This document shows, piece by piece, positions 1 to 10,650 of a stretch of DNA of 64,000 nt. Location: contig NC_134660.1 in the NCBI RefSeq assembly GCF_030463565.1, positions 3,547,501 through 3,611,500 of the forward strand, written 5' to 3'. Position numbers and translations under genes: made by a program. Positions within the stretch are counted from its first letter, which is position 1; every line of letters starts with the position of its first letter. Under the pieces are notes generated by a model. That model was not told where the DNA came from. It did no database searches and saw only the letters and a list, made by a program, of their open reading frames with translations. Origin of the DNA: Pelecanus crispus. Its lineage: Eukaryota; Chordata; Aves; Pelecaniformes; Pelecanidae.

Positions 1-260
1 GGCCACGCCCCCGGGCCACGCCCCGAGCTGAAGCCCCGCCCCATACCCCGCCTCCTGCGCTGCGGCCACGCCCAAGACCCCGCCCCCTGCGCTGCGGCCC
101 CGCCCCCCGCCCCCGCCCCGTGTTACGGCCCCGCCCCTGCGCTGAGACCACGCCCCAGACCCCGCCCCTGTGCTGCGGCCCCGCCCCAGACCCCGCCCCC
201 GCGCTGCAGTCCCGCCCCAGGCCCCGCCCCCCTGTTTCGGTCCCGCCCCCAGACCCCGCC
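1..260. repeat. GC-rich degenerate tandem repeat (CACGCCCC / GCGGCCCCGCCCC units)
   Basis: The first 260 bases are built from imperfect copies of a unit of roughly 20-30 bases alternating GACCCCGCCCC, CTGCGCTGCGGCC and CCACGCCC. They contain many GC-box (CCCCGCCC) cores. This looks like a local minisatellite in a CpG-rich region rather than coding DNA; open frames across it exist only because stop codons are rare at this base composition. Confidence 0.6.
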
Positions 261-1268
261 CCCTCCCGCCGCCGCCGCCGGTACCGGTCGGGCCCGGGCG
301 CACAGCGCTGCCCCGGCGGGGCGGGGAGCGCGGGCGCTGGGGCGCTCTGAGCTCGGACCCAGACCCGGGCCCGGGCGGAGCCCCGCGGGGCGCGCCCGTT
401 TCAGCCCACAGAACCCCCCCACCGGCCGCGGGGAACGGGCCGAGCCCGGCGGCTCCGAGCCCGCTGCCCAGCCCGCCCCGGTGCTCGCCCACGCTCGGGC
501 GCGCCCGGCCCCGTCTCCCCGCGGGCTCTCCCCGACCCGGCCCTGCCGCGGGCCCGGCCCGGTCCTGCGGGAAGCGCTTGGCGGGGCAGCGCCCGGCCCC
601 GCCCCGGCTCTGCCGCCCTCCGGGCCCGGGGGGGAGCCTGGCCCGGCGGGGCCGCGCTCCCCGACGAGGCGCCCCGGTGGTCCCTGCGGGCGCGGCCCTT
701 TTGGCCAGCGCCTCCGGGGCCGCAGAGCGGGCAAGGACGGGCCCGGCGCCCCGGGGGACACGGGTGCCGCATCGCTGCGGGACGATGGCGGGGCCGGTCC
801 CCGCGGCCGGGCGGGCCCCGGGCTTCCTGCGGCGGCGCCGGGCAGGAAGCGGCTGTTGGCGGCGGCCTTCCTGCCCCGGGGGCCCCGGCGGCGGGGAGCG
901 GGCGGTGCTGGGTCCTGCCCCGGCGAGGGCCCCGTCCTTGCCCTCGGTGCGAAGCGCCGGCTGCCCCGGCCGGGGGCTGGGGGCTGCCCCGGGGCGGCGG
1001 CTCCGCACCCCCGAGGGCCGGGGTGCCGCTGGGGTGACCGCGGGGGACGAGCAGGGCCGGCCCGTGCCCGCAGCCCCGCATCCCGCCCGGGCCCGCATCC
1101 GATGCCTTTGGAGCTTCGCTGAGTCAGGCGGGGCGGGAGCCCGGCGTCCCCCCGACCTTCCCGGGCATTGGCTCGGGAGTGGGCGGGCAGCGCTGGGACG
1201 GGCCGGGGACCGGGATAAATCCCCGTGCAGAGCCCCAGCCCGGCCGCAGCGGTCCCGGCGGTGGGAGG
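261..1268 (+). promoter_or_regulatory. CpG-rich 5' flank and promoter region of the RAMP1/3-type gene
   Basis: This is about 1 kb of very GC- and CpG-rich DNA just upstream of the start codon at 1269. A TATA-like GATAAAT lies at 1214-1220, about 50 bases before the ATG, leaving room for only a very short 5' UTR. Long open frames on both strands are low-complexity Pro/Arg/Gly/Ala and show no known domain, so I do not call them genes. Confidence 0.4.
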
Positions 1269-2884
1269 ATGCTCCTTGGGGTGCGGCTCTGCTGCCTGCT
1301 CCTTCCTCTGCTCCAGCGGGGTAAGGGCAGCCGGGGCTGCACGGAGGTGCGCAGGGGGTCGGGCAGTGGGTCTGGCAGGGCAGCGGGTCTGGCAGGGCAG
1401 CGGGTCCCTGCAGGCTCCCTGGCCCGTTTCTCCCCATCCCAACATATCTGTGCTGGGCGGCAGCTCCCCTGGCCCCTCCTGGCCTCCCCTCGGAGGATGC
1501 TCTGGGCAGGGTTTGCCATGCGCTTCCCTGCCCACGGGGTTGGTGTTTGCTCAGAAACTGCTCTGCTCCAGTTGCAAAGGCCAAGGCAGAGCCAGGAGCC
1601 TCCTGCTCCCCTTCCCTCAGCCCAGTCACCGCTGCTGAGCTCAGCTCGGCCTGGGAGGAGGTCCCCGGTGTGCTGGGACCATCCTAGCTCATGCCCCAAA
1701 GCTGGCTGGGCGCTGGGGCTGTCCCCGGCTGCGCAGCCCTGGCACCCCGTGTCTCCTTGCTGCAGGGCGTGGGGACGCCGAGTATGGGGACCTCGAGGAC
1801 GAAGGTAAGACCCTGGTGCCATCGTCCCAGCGCAGCTCTGGCCCCAGCTGCTGCAGCATCGCCACAGCCACGGGCTCTGCTGCTGGCGGAGGCCGTGTCC
1901 GCACCCCCGGGGGACGGGGCCCTGCCCTCACACGGGCCCGCGGGTCCTGCCAGCGCCGACGGCACCGTCTGTCCTTCCAGGTCACTACCTGTACCTGGAT
2001 GAGGACGGTGAGTAGAGCTGTCCTCCCGTGATCCCGGCTGTCCTCCCCATCCACCTACAGACCTTGGTGGGCCCCGTGCAATCTGTGCTGGGGCTCACAA
2101 GAGCCCAGGTCCCGGCGTGGCTGAGCCCGGGGGCCCCCGTGGCTGCATGGGACCCCCAGGGCTGCGGGTTGAACTCCCACCCAGCAAACAGCCACCCCGA
2201 AACCAGGCTCGGGGGAGAGCTGGGGACGGGGCAGCATCCCAGGGTCTGGCCGGTGCTCTGCAGGACCGCCCGAGGTGCTGGGGGGGCCGGCCCGCTGCCA
2301 GGACACCTACGGGGACTGGATCTCCCTCTACTGCTGGGCCCCCTTCCACGCCACCCTGATGGCCACCCCCGAGGGCAGCCGCTGCCGCTGGGACCAGATC
2401 AGCAGGTGGGTTGGCGTCAGCCCCGCCGGTGCCGAATGCGCCCTCAGAGCGGTGCCTTTGCGGGGCCACCGCGGGGGATGTGTCCCCGTCCTGGCAGCCG
2501 GCCTCACACCAGCCCCTCCACAGCACCTATAGCGAGCTCTCCAGCTGCACCCAGCTGCTGGCCCAGCTGCTTTCCTGCCCCTGGCCCGGCGCTGTCCTCG
2601 ACGCCTTCTTCCTGCAGGTCCACACCGAATACTTCACCAACTGCACGGGAACCGAGCCCCCCAGGCTGGGCGGGCTGCCCCCGGGGATAGCCGTGGCTGT
2701 GGCCGTGGGGCTCAGCTGCCTCGTGCCCCTTGCAGCCGCCCTCACGCTCAGCAGAGCCCGGAAAGGGGCTCAAACCCCAGCAGGCAGCTGCCCAGCCCCT
2801 GCCTGCCCCCGTGCCTGTGAGGGGCCGGCAACAGCCCCCTTCCCTCCCAGCCCTGGGAGCCAGCAAGTGGGACGAGTGGGCTGA
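1269..2884 (+). CDS. RAMP1/RAMP3-type receptor activity-modifying protein, next to RAMP2
   Basis: Predicted coding exons are 1269-1320, 1766-1804, 1981-2007, 2264-2405 and 2524-2884 (206 aa), all with GT-AG introns and matching phases. The product has an N-terminal signal peptide, a short acidic stretch from two mini-exons, a RAMP ectodomain and one transmembrane helix. Six ectodomain cysteines match human RAMP1, with intervals of 16, 14, 9 and 21 residues between the last five. The motif PWPGAVLDAFFLQVHTEYF parallels RAMP1 FWPNAEVDRFFLAVHGRYF. RAMPs pair with class B receptors such as CALCRL and set ligand choice and surface delivery. Two features are odd. The DPP motif before the membrane helix is missing, and the predicted cytoplasmic tail is about 45 residues instead of about 10, so the 3' end may be mis-modelled. 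It could be a bird copy of a RAMP1/3-like gene lost in mammals. I am sure of the family, not of the subtype. Confidence 0.75.
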
Positions 2885-4450
2885 GGGTGAGGGGGACAGG
2901 GCAGAGCAGGGACAGGGGTCTGGGCGTCCCTGGGGATGGAGCAGGTCCCGTGGCATGGGGGAGGCTGGGCTCGGGGCTCTGGATGCATCTGCCTCGGCAG
3001 GAGGAGAGTCGGGAGAAGGGTCCCAGGCGCTGGGGTTCTGATCCTGCATGGGCCAAGCCCCTTCCTCGGCACCCCGGGGTGGGGGCTGGCAGGGAGCGCC
3101 GGGGGTGCCAGGCTGGGGGCGGGGAGCCCCAGGCCTTGGCTGGCAGCCACCGTCCCATCCCTGCCCATCCCATCCCTGCCCATCCCCTCCGGATGCCCCA
3201 GGAGGGGGGCGGCCATCCCAGCCCCGGGACGGCGCTGAGATCATTGGGTGTCTCCCTGGCAGAGGCTTCTGCCGCCCGGCCGGAGGCTCCAGCGGCTCCA
3301 ACAAGGAGCGGGGCCGGGGGCTTCGACGCCGCAGCCCCCAGAGCGCCAGGGCCTGATGGCTTCCAGATGCCGCCGCTCGCCCGCGAAAGGTCCCACGGTG
3401 CCCTGGTGGCTGCCGCGGCCTGGGGAGGATCAGGCAGCTCTGCCAGGACGTTTGCTGGGGAGCGCGAAGCCTGGCAAGATCGTCTTTCCGCAGCAGGGAG
3501 GGTCCCTCCGAGCTGCGCTTCATTGCGCTCCGATTCATGCTCTGCACGTCCCACGGGCGGGCTGTTAAAGGGGAAGCCTTGGGCTCGCGCTCTGCCCCAG
3601 GCCGGAGGTGAAATGAGCTCACCCGGCCTCAGCCCGGTGCTTGGGCGAGAACGCCACAGACCCGTGGGGCTGGGGTTGTCCTCGGCGGCACTGCTCCGTG
3701 GGGAGGTGTGGGCCCCGCAGGCGGGAGCTGCGCCAGGAGCGAGGGGCTCCGGCAGAGCCGGGCTGGCGCCAGGCGGGGTGGTGCGGCAGGAAGGCGTCGG
3801 GGCTGAGGACGGGCAACGTCGGCCAAGTCTTTGCCCTCTTCCCCATCTCCCTGCCTGCGCTGGCCTCGCGCTCGCGGGTGGGTCGTGCCACCGCCCTTCC
3901 CTCCCCGGCTGCAGGCAGGGGCCGGGGCTGCCCCGGCGATGCCGGCCGTGGGGCAGGTGCCTGGGTAAGCCAGAAGCCACGGTGTCAGGGCAGCGGGTCC
4001 CCCCGCCACCCCCGCGCCCGGGCGGCAGCGCCTGTCCGGGGATGTTACGCTTCCCCGTCCACTCCCCCCGGCTGCCGGGCTGCCTGCCCTCCACGCAGGA
4101 GACGAGGGATTTCACAACCCAGCCCAGACAGGATTAAAGAGAAATACACAAGTAAACAAATAGCGGCCTCGTAAAACTGGACGTGCTGCGCGGGGAGCGG
4201 AGCCTCTGGGCCACCGGGTGAGGCGCGGGCTGCCCGGGCACCGGGGCGCGGGAGCGATGCCCGCGGGGGCCAGCACCGCGCTGCACGGCGGCGGGGTCCC
4301 GCCGGGAGAGCCGCTTTAAAGCAGCGCTGAGCAATCTCATTTTTCACACGTCTCCTGTAGTCAAACTGCCCCTGTCAGAGGAAAGGAGTTGCTTCCTGTT
4401 ATTTCCATTGAAATACTTGTCCCGGTCGTTAGCCGGCAGGCTTTTTCAGG
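2885..4450. other. Intergenic spacer between the two RAMP genes
   Basis: I see no conserved coding exon here. A short direct repeat, CATCCCATCCCTGCC, lies near 3153-3185. The best poly(A) signal candidate for the upstream gene is ATTAAA at 4133-4138, about 1.25 kb past its stop. The last 300 bases become less GC-rich and probably hold the RAMP2 promoter. Confidence 0.4.
4133..4138 (+). terminator. Candidate poly(A) signal ATTAAA of the RAMP1/3-type gene
   Basis: ATTAAA lies downstream of the 2884 stop and before the RAMP2 start. It is the only clear hexamer I found in the spacer; its use is unproven. Confidence 0.3.
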
Positions 4451-6878
4451 ATGGCACCGCGCGCGCAGACGGGCTCCGGCCGGCTCTCCCGAGGGCTCCT
4501 GCTGCTCTGGGGTAAGTGCGCGGGGGCTGGCCCCGGGGCCGTGGCCGCCAGCGGCGGGAGGCTCCGTGCCTCGCACCACCCCGCACGCGGCCGCCCTCCC
4601 GCACGTGGGGCCCGGGGACGGGGTCTCGGCTCAGCCCAGCCCAGCGTCCACCCCGACACGGGGCCAGGGGCCGGTGGCAGGCGGGCACCGGGCACTGCGG
4701 GGCGTCCCCCACCATGCTCGTCCCCGATCTCTTTGCAAATGACCCATGAGAACGGCTGGGAGCCCTGCGAAGCCCGGGGCTGGGACAGAGAGGGGCTGGA
4801 CGGGGCCGTCGGGGACAGGGACCGGGACAGGGTGGGCTGCGCTTGCCACAGCCGCTGTGCCAGCCCGGGAGCACCAGTGCCTGGCTGTGCCAGGGCTCCA
4901 CGTGAGCGGCCCAGGCAGGGCCCACTGGGGCGGTTCGCCGTGCCGCTGGCATCGCTGCCCCATGCCGCGGGCCCTCGGCTGAGGGTGGAAGATGGATGGG
5001 GTTGTTTCCTCGGGCCGTGGGGCTCCGGTGGGCCAAGCGGCTGGCAAGCGGCTGGCAGGGTGGAGCAGTCACATACCCCACGCCCATGGCGGGCTGTGCT
5101 GGGTGTGGGGCAGCTGGCAGGCGGAGGGGCTCTCCGGCAGTGCCGTGCTGCGGCCAGCGCTTCCTCTTCCTGCCCCGGCCCCGTCTGGCTGCAGCGCGGC
5201 CCCCCAGGGCCATGGTGCGGCCCCTGCGCTGGCTCACCGCGGGTGGGGGGCATGGCTCAGCCCCAGGCTGTGACCCACGGCCCAGGGCCCGCAGCCCCCA
5301 GACAGCCCCTCCGAACCCTTGGGCAGCTGCCCGCAGCCTGGCTGGCCCCCTCCCCGCAGCCCCTGCCTGTACGGGGGGCTGGATGCCGGGCTCTGGACAG
5401 CACGGTTCCCCGTGCCCTGACCACTGGCTCCAGCAGCCCCTGAGGGACACCCGAAACCATTTCCCCCCTGCAGACCCCAGCCTCTGCTGGGGCAGCTCCC
5501 GTGCAAGGGGCCCTGCCAGTGCCTGTCCCCTTCTGACCCTGTCCCCTCCCCTCCGCAGCGCTCCTGGGGACCGGGTTCTGCCATGCAGATGCCAAGGTGG
5601 AGGGCTTCGGCCAGGATGCCAGGACGAGCCCACCCATGGCCACGTTCAACTGGACGGCCCAGCTTGTGGGTGAGTGCCGAGGCTCGGCGAGGGCTGGGCG
5701 GCGCCATGGGGCTGACGGCGCCCTGGCCGGGACTGGCTCTGCGCCGCAGGGTGACCCCTCCTTTTCCCGGCCATGCGTTCTCTGTCCATCCCCAAAATAG
5801 CCGGGCTGCGCCACGGAGCCCTCCCCAGCGCTGGCCACAGTGGGAGCAGCTGGCAGCAGCCTGTCCTCCTGCTGTGGCCCCGGGCATCGCCCTGGGGCTG
5901 CTGCGCGGTCCGGGCCCCCACCGTGCCTGCACCCTGCCCGCCAGCCTGGGCACGGGTCTGGGTGCCGGGTGTTACCCGCTGGCAGCCGCAGGCAGGGATG
6001 GGCTCTGGCAGGGGCACGCTGCCCACACTCAGCGCCTTTCCCCTGCAGAGGAGACATACACCAACATTACGCAGAAGTGCTGGGAGTTCTTCGTTGACCT
6101 GATGAAGAATGTGACGGTATCCGAGCTGTGCGAGTGGAAGGTCATCAGCAGGTACGGGGCGGCGGGATGGCCGAACAGCCCTCCGGGGCAGCACTGCCAG
6201 GGTGTGGCGGGGGCAGGGGCTCTGACTGGCTCTGGGGACATCCCCGGTTGGGGAAGCCACACGTGGGGACCCTTTGGTGGGGGCATTGCCTGTGGCCCCT
6301 CTGTCCCCATGGGCGCATGAGTGGAGCAGCTCCCAAGACAGCGGAAAGTGTTTGCTGGGGGCAGAGCCCCCGGGCCGTGCTGACAGGCCGCCAGCTCCCG
6401 AGGGACCCAGGGCCACCTTCCCTCCGGCAGCTCCTGCCTGCGTGGGGCTGATGGGTGCAGGCAGTGGGGCTCAGGGCAAGCCCTGGGCAGTCTGGAGGGG
6501 TGCTGCTGGGCTGGGGGGGTCCTGGGGCCACGCGGGGCGGTCCGTGCCTCCGGTGTCCTGCAGCCACCCCGTGCCCCCGCACATCCCCACCCCCTCCCAG
6601 CACGCTGTGGCTCTCTCCCCAGGCCCTACAGCGAGCTGCAGGCCTGCCTGGAGGGCTCGGCCGATCAGCTGCACTACGGCTACCCCAACGCGCTGGCGGA
6701 GCAGTACATCTTCCAGAGCCACCACCGCTACTTCCACAACTGCACCCTGGAGCACCAGGTCTACTTCGACCCACCCGAGGACGTACTGCTGGCCATGATC
6801 ATCGCTCCCATCTGCCTCATCCCCTTCCTGGTCACGCTGGTCATCTGGCACAGCAAGGACGGCAAGGCCCAGCCCTAG
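4451..6878 (+). CDS. RAMP2: Receptor activity-modifying protein 2
   Basis: Four coding exons, 4451-4511, 5559-5669, 6049-6151 and 6623-6878, encode 176 aa (human RAMP2 has 175). The order is signal peptide (LLLLWALLGTGFCHA), a short linker, the RAMP ectodomain, one transmembrane helix and a short tail. The ectodomain carries KCWEFFVDLMKN, CEWKVISRPYSELQACLE and FHNCTLE, and lacks the extra cysteine pair, as is typical of RAMP2. The segment DPPEDVLLAMIIAPICLIPF is the same as I remember for human RAMP2, so the subtype is firm. RAMP2 escorts CALCRL to the plasma membrane and converts it to an adrenomedullin receptor; it is needed for vascular development in mice. Splice phases are 1, 1 and 2. 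It sits about 1.6 kb downstream of a second RAMP gene and about 0.8 kb upstream of VPS25, as expected for this block. Confidence 0.95.
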
Positions 6879-7190
6879 CGTTGCTGCCCAGGCCCCCGCG
6901 GCTGATCGCTGGCCGTCCCGTCCCGCTGCCCGCGGCGGGCAGAGAGCCGGCAGGCAGCAGGCAGCGGCAACGCTGCGGGTCCTGCGCCTGGGCGCTGCCC
7001 CACACTTCCCGCCCGCCCCGGGCTGCGGGGCCACCGGCTGCTTGAGCAGCCCCACGGGTCCCGGGGGGACTGCCCCGGGGTGGGGTCCCGGCGTTCCCAG
7101 CACACGCTGCCGGGGCGGCCGGTTCCCGCTGTGCCGCCATCGGCATCCCCCCGCCGTCCCCCCGCTCAACCACCGGCCCCGCGGCTGGGG

Positions 7191-7196
7191 ATTAAA
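7191..7196 (+). terminator. RAMP2: Poly(A) signal ATTAAA of RAMP2
   Basis: ATTAAA occurs 313 bases after the RAMP2 stop codon and about 500 bases before VPS25, giving a compact 3' UTR. Confidence 0.6.
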
Positions 7197-7389
7197 CGCT
7201 TCTTCCCCCACGCGTGGTGCTGGTTCTTCCGCCGCTCGTTCTGCCGTGGCCCCCGGGCCCGCTCCCGCCGCCGGCACGGCCCCGGCACGGCCTCGCTGGC
7301 AGCTCCTCGCCGCGGGGCAGCAGCGGGCAGCGCTGGGGGCGGCTGGAGCCCGCGTCCCTTGGCGGGGCGCGGGGCACCGGGCACCGGGC

Positions 7390-7691
7390 CCCGGGCCGCC
7401 GCCGTCCTGGCGGGGCTGGGCTCCCCGCGGGGGGCGTGGCTTCGTGTGGGCGGGGCTCCGCACGGGGGCGTGGCTTGGGGTGGGCAGTGCTGGGGGGCGG
7501 GGCTTGGGGTGGGCGGGGCTCTGAGCGGGGGCGTTGCTTCGTGTGGGCGGGGCTGAGGGAGGGGCGGGGCTCCGCTGGGGCGGGACTGCGTGGGAGGGCG
7601 TGGCCTGGAGGGAGGGCGGGGCTCCGCGGGGCGGGCCGGAAGCGGCGCGGGGCGGGCCGGAAGCGGGGCGGCGGCTGTTCCGGCGGCGGCG
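7390..7691 (+). promoter_or_regulatory. VPS25: VPS25 promoter: GC-box array and tandem ETS sites
   Basis: This region repeats GGGCGGGGCT and GGGCGTGGCTT many times (Sp1/KLF-type GC and GT boxes). It ends in two copies of a unit containing GCGGGCCGGAAGCGG. The ETS cores CCGGAAG are at 7636-7642 and 7657-7663, 29-56 bases before the ATG. There is no TATA box. This is a typical TATA-less CpG-island housekeeping promoter. Confidence 0.6.
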
Positions 7692-10096
7692 ATGAGTTTC
7701 GCGTGGCCATGGCAGTACAGCTTCCCGCCGTTCTTCACGTGAGCACCGGCACCGGGGGAGCGGGGCTGAGGCCGGGCCGGGGCGCGGGGACCGGGAGCGG
7801 GGCGGGGGGACCGGGATCTGGGGGAGCGGGGCGGGACCGGGCCGCGCCGCGGCTGGGGTTAGGCCGGGCCGGGTGTTCCGGGTCCCCCCGCGGAGCCGCC
7901 CGGCCCCGGCCCGGTTGCTGAGCGGAGCCCCGCAGGCTGCAGCCCAACGGCGAGACGCGGCAGAAGCAGCTCTCGGCCTGGTGCGCGCTGGCGCTCGCCT
8001 ACAGCCAGCGGCACCGGCTGCCCGCCATGACGGTGCGGGAGGCCCAGGACAGCCCGCTCTTCGCCAACCGCCGCCTGCAGCGTATCCTTGGGACCCCCGG
8101 TGCACCCCGTGCCCCCGCCTGCCGCCCCGTCCCCTCCCTCCCTCCCTCCCTCCCTCCCCCGGTTGGTGAGCACCTCCTTAACGCCCATCCCAGGGAAGCT
8201 CCCGCTGGAGTCCATCCAGGTGGTGCTGGAGGAGCTCCGCAAGAACGGTGGGTGCCGTCTGTGCCGTCTGTCCGTCCATCTGTCCCGCCTGTGTCCGCTG
8301 TCAGACCCGTAGCTAGCAGGGCAGGAAGGGCAGGAGCTGCCGGGCAGGCTCCAACCCGCTGTCGGGAGCTGGACCCGGGGCTTGCCCAGCCCAGCCCGCT
8401 GGTGTGGGCCGTGCCTCGGCCCGGGCAGGGTCCCACCCGCCTTCCCTGCTCCTGGCTCCTCGACATCGCCCGTGCGCGGGAGCCAAGCAGCTGCCTTCCC
8501 AGCGGCAGATTAAGCTGCGGGAGGAAGAGGGGACTCAGAAGAGAAATTAATTTCTGTACGCGTAGAGATAGTTAGGAAGTTGGCGCGAGCGGTCACGTGG
8601 CAGGGAGAGGCAGCTACCTGAGGCTGCCTGTGGGCATAAGGTCTAGCACGTGTTGTGAAATCTGCAGGTTTGATCATTACTGTAGACTTGTGCTCTGATT
8701 AAATACCTTTTCCCTGTTGATTTTAGGGAACCTGGAATGGTTAGATAAGAACAAAACCAGTTTTCTGATCATGTGGAGGAGACCAGAAGAATGGGGAAAG
8801 CTCATCTATCAGTGGGTGAGAATATAGAAGCTATTTCGCCCCGCAGACCAGGCTTTCTGTGTCTGGGACAAGTGGTATTGGCTGCAATTTGTGAAAAAGA
8901 CCACTGTAATATTTTTCTCTTGCTTCCTCACTGCTTTTACCTTTCTTCTTCCACTTCTCTCTGTCGCAAAGAAGTGTAGAGATGTTAACAGCTTCTTACT
9001 TGTTGTAAGATGTGGTTTGAGCAGCGGATGCAGTTGTCTGCTCCCACTGCAGTTGGCTGTTCCTTAGTGAGGACAGAGCAGCGTTGCCTTTGTATGGCAC
9101 AAGTCCTTACTGCAAAACACATGGGCAGAAAGAGCAAAGGGGCAGGGGAAAGAGCCGTCTTAGTTTCCTTAGGTGTCGTTTCTTGACTCTCCAGTGCCCC
9201 AGAGCGTTTCCAGGGTATTTTTGCTCATCGAGCGCCGTCTGTGTTCCGTTTCACTTGCACTGAGATATAGGAGAGATTGTGCTGAGGATGTTAAATCACA
9301 CGGACGAGATTTGCTATATTGCTTTTATGTTTCCAGGTGTCGAAGAACGGCTTGACCAACTCTGTATTCACGCTGTATGAATTAGCCAGTGGAGATGATA
9401 CAGAGAACGAAGGTAATGTCATGTGTCATGTTCTGGAGCAGCTTTTCAGAGCACACTTGATTTGAGTGCGTAAACAGTTGATTGTCAGATTATGGTTTTG
9501 TAGATTAAGTATTTTAAAATTGCTTATGCAAGCTCACACCAATCACCACTGGCAAATACTGCTCTGAAGGCTTTTTTACTACTTTGCATGAACATCTCCC
9601 TTTCTTATCACTGTTTGCATATTAAACCCCCCCCCCCCCAAGCCTCCCCAGTGCCCAATTCATTATCTGGCGTGAGGTGTGGGGTGTTTTCTTTTTATGC
9701 CTAGCTTCTGCGCTGCCTTTGAGACCGCTGTGACTCATTCCCTTCTGTCTGTTGACCTTCAGGCTTTGTTCCTGATGCAGCAATGTAATGATGTGTCTGT
9801 TGGCATAGCCGTGACTCTGGATTTGCCGTAGTGTTATGGCGCTGGAGTCTGAAAGGTGCTCTTGAGAGTGCTCTTGAAGCTCTGCTTCACTGCCACCAGT
9901 CCCTGAACTTTGTAAGCCTGTTTGTTTCCTGATGTGGGTTTCTTTTTCCCCCGCCATTGATGGGGATCTCTGTCCTTCCCTAGAGTTCCACGGCTTAGAT
10001 GAAGCTATGCTGCTCCGTGCCCTGCAAGCCTTGCAGCAAGAGCATAAGGCTGAAATTATCACGCTGGATGATGGCCGAGGCGTCAAGTTCTTCTGA
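7692..10096 (+). CDS. VPS25: ESCRT-II subunit VPS25
   Basis: Six coding exons, 7692-7738, 7936-8081, 8194-8247, 8727-8815, 9337-9412 and 9984-10096, encode 174 aa (human 176). VPS25 is the two-copy subunit of ESCRT-II; it binds the VPS22-VPS36 core and recruits ESCRT-III VPS20/CHMP6 on endosomes during sorting into multivesicular bodies. The N-terminal PWQYSFPPFFT holds the PPFF motif that docks on the core. Two winged-helix domains follow; MWRRPEEWGKLIYQWV and EEFHGLDEAMLLRALQALQQ are almost the human sequence, and the C-terminus is GRGVKFF. The start at 7692 drops the two residues before the second Met of human VPS25, and no in-frame upstream ATG competes. All introns are GT-AG. Confidence 0.96.
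8131..8160. repeat. (CCCT)n microsatellite in VPS25 intron 2
   Basis: About seven tandem CCCT units lie in the 112-base intron between VPS25 exons 2 and 3. Confidence 0.8.
9627..9639. repeat. Poly-C run in VPS25 intron 5
   Basis: Thirteen consecutive C bases. Such runs are prone to sequencing-length errors and can form i-motif/G4 structures. Confidence 0.85.
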
Positions 10097-10644
10097 TAGG
10101 ACCCTCCTCCCCTCCACTCTTCCCTGGCTGCTGAAGCGGTTCTCGCTGTGAAGGTTCGCTCTCCTGGCCTGGTTTCAAGCCGTGACTGCAAGCAGCTGCA
10201 TACTCGGGATTTCTTGGGGCAAGGAGAATCTGCGAAGCCTTCCAAAGACATGACTTCTTAGAAATATTCAGAGATCCTCTGTCTTTTCTCCCTGTTGATT
10301 GTGTTTGAGAGGCTAAAGCTGCTCTAGGCAGTTCTGAGAGGGACCACCCAGAAGTCAAATAACAGGACGGCTCCTGTTGCTGGTCGCCGTTCCTGTGAAG
10401 GCCATGGAGCAGTCTCTTCAGCTGGCTGGTCGAGCTTGGCCTCGAAGGGCACCTCCTCCCCTCCTGCCAGCCGTGTGCTTGGGCTCTACAGTCCCCGCTG
10501 CGCTGCCAAGCGGGGTGAAAGCAAGCACAAGGAACTCCCTGTCGCTGCTGTGCTGTAGAAGACCTCAGTGGCAGAGTGTGTGCTTGCTGCAAAGCAGGCT
10601 GTGCAGCAAGGTGGGGGTGGATGCCAAGGAACTAATTTCAAGTA

Positions 10645-10650
10645 ATTAAA
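10645..10650 (+). terminator. VPS25: Candidate poly(A) signal ATTAAA of VPS25
   Basis: ATTAAA lies 549 bases after the VPS25 stop, followed by AT-rich sequence. It is the first clear signal downstream. Confidence 0.5.

Noticed and set aside
123-1535. 470-codon open frame on the minus strand, and similar long frames on both strands, over the first 1.5 kb
   Set aside because: Low-complexity Pro/Arg/Gly/Ala content, overlapping frames on both strands and extreme GC show that stops are simply rare; no domain is visible.
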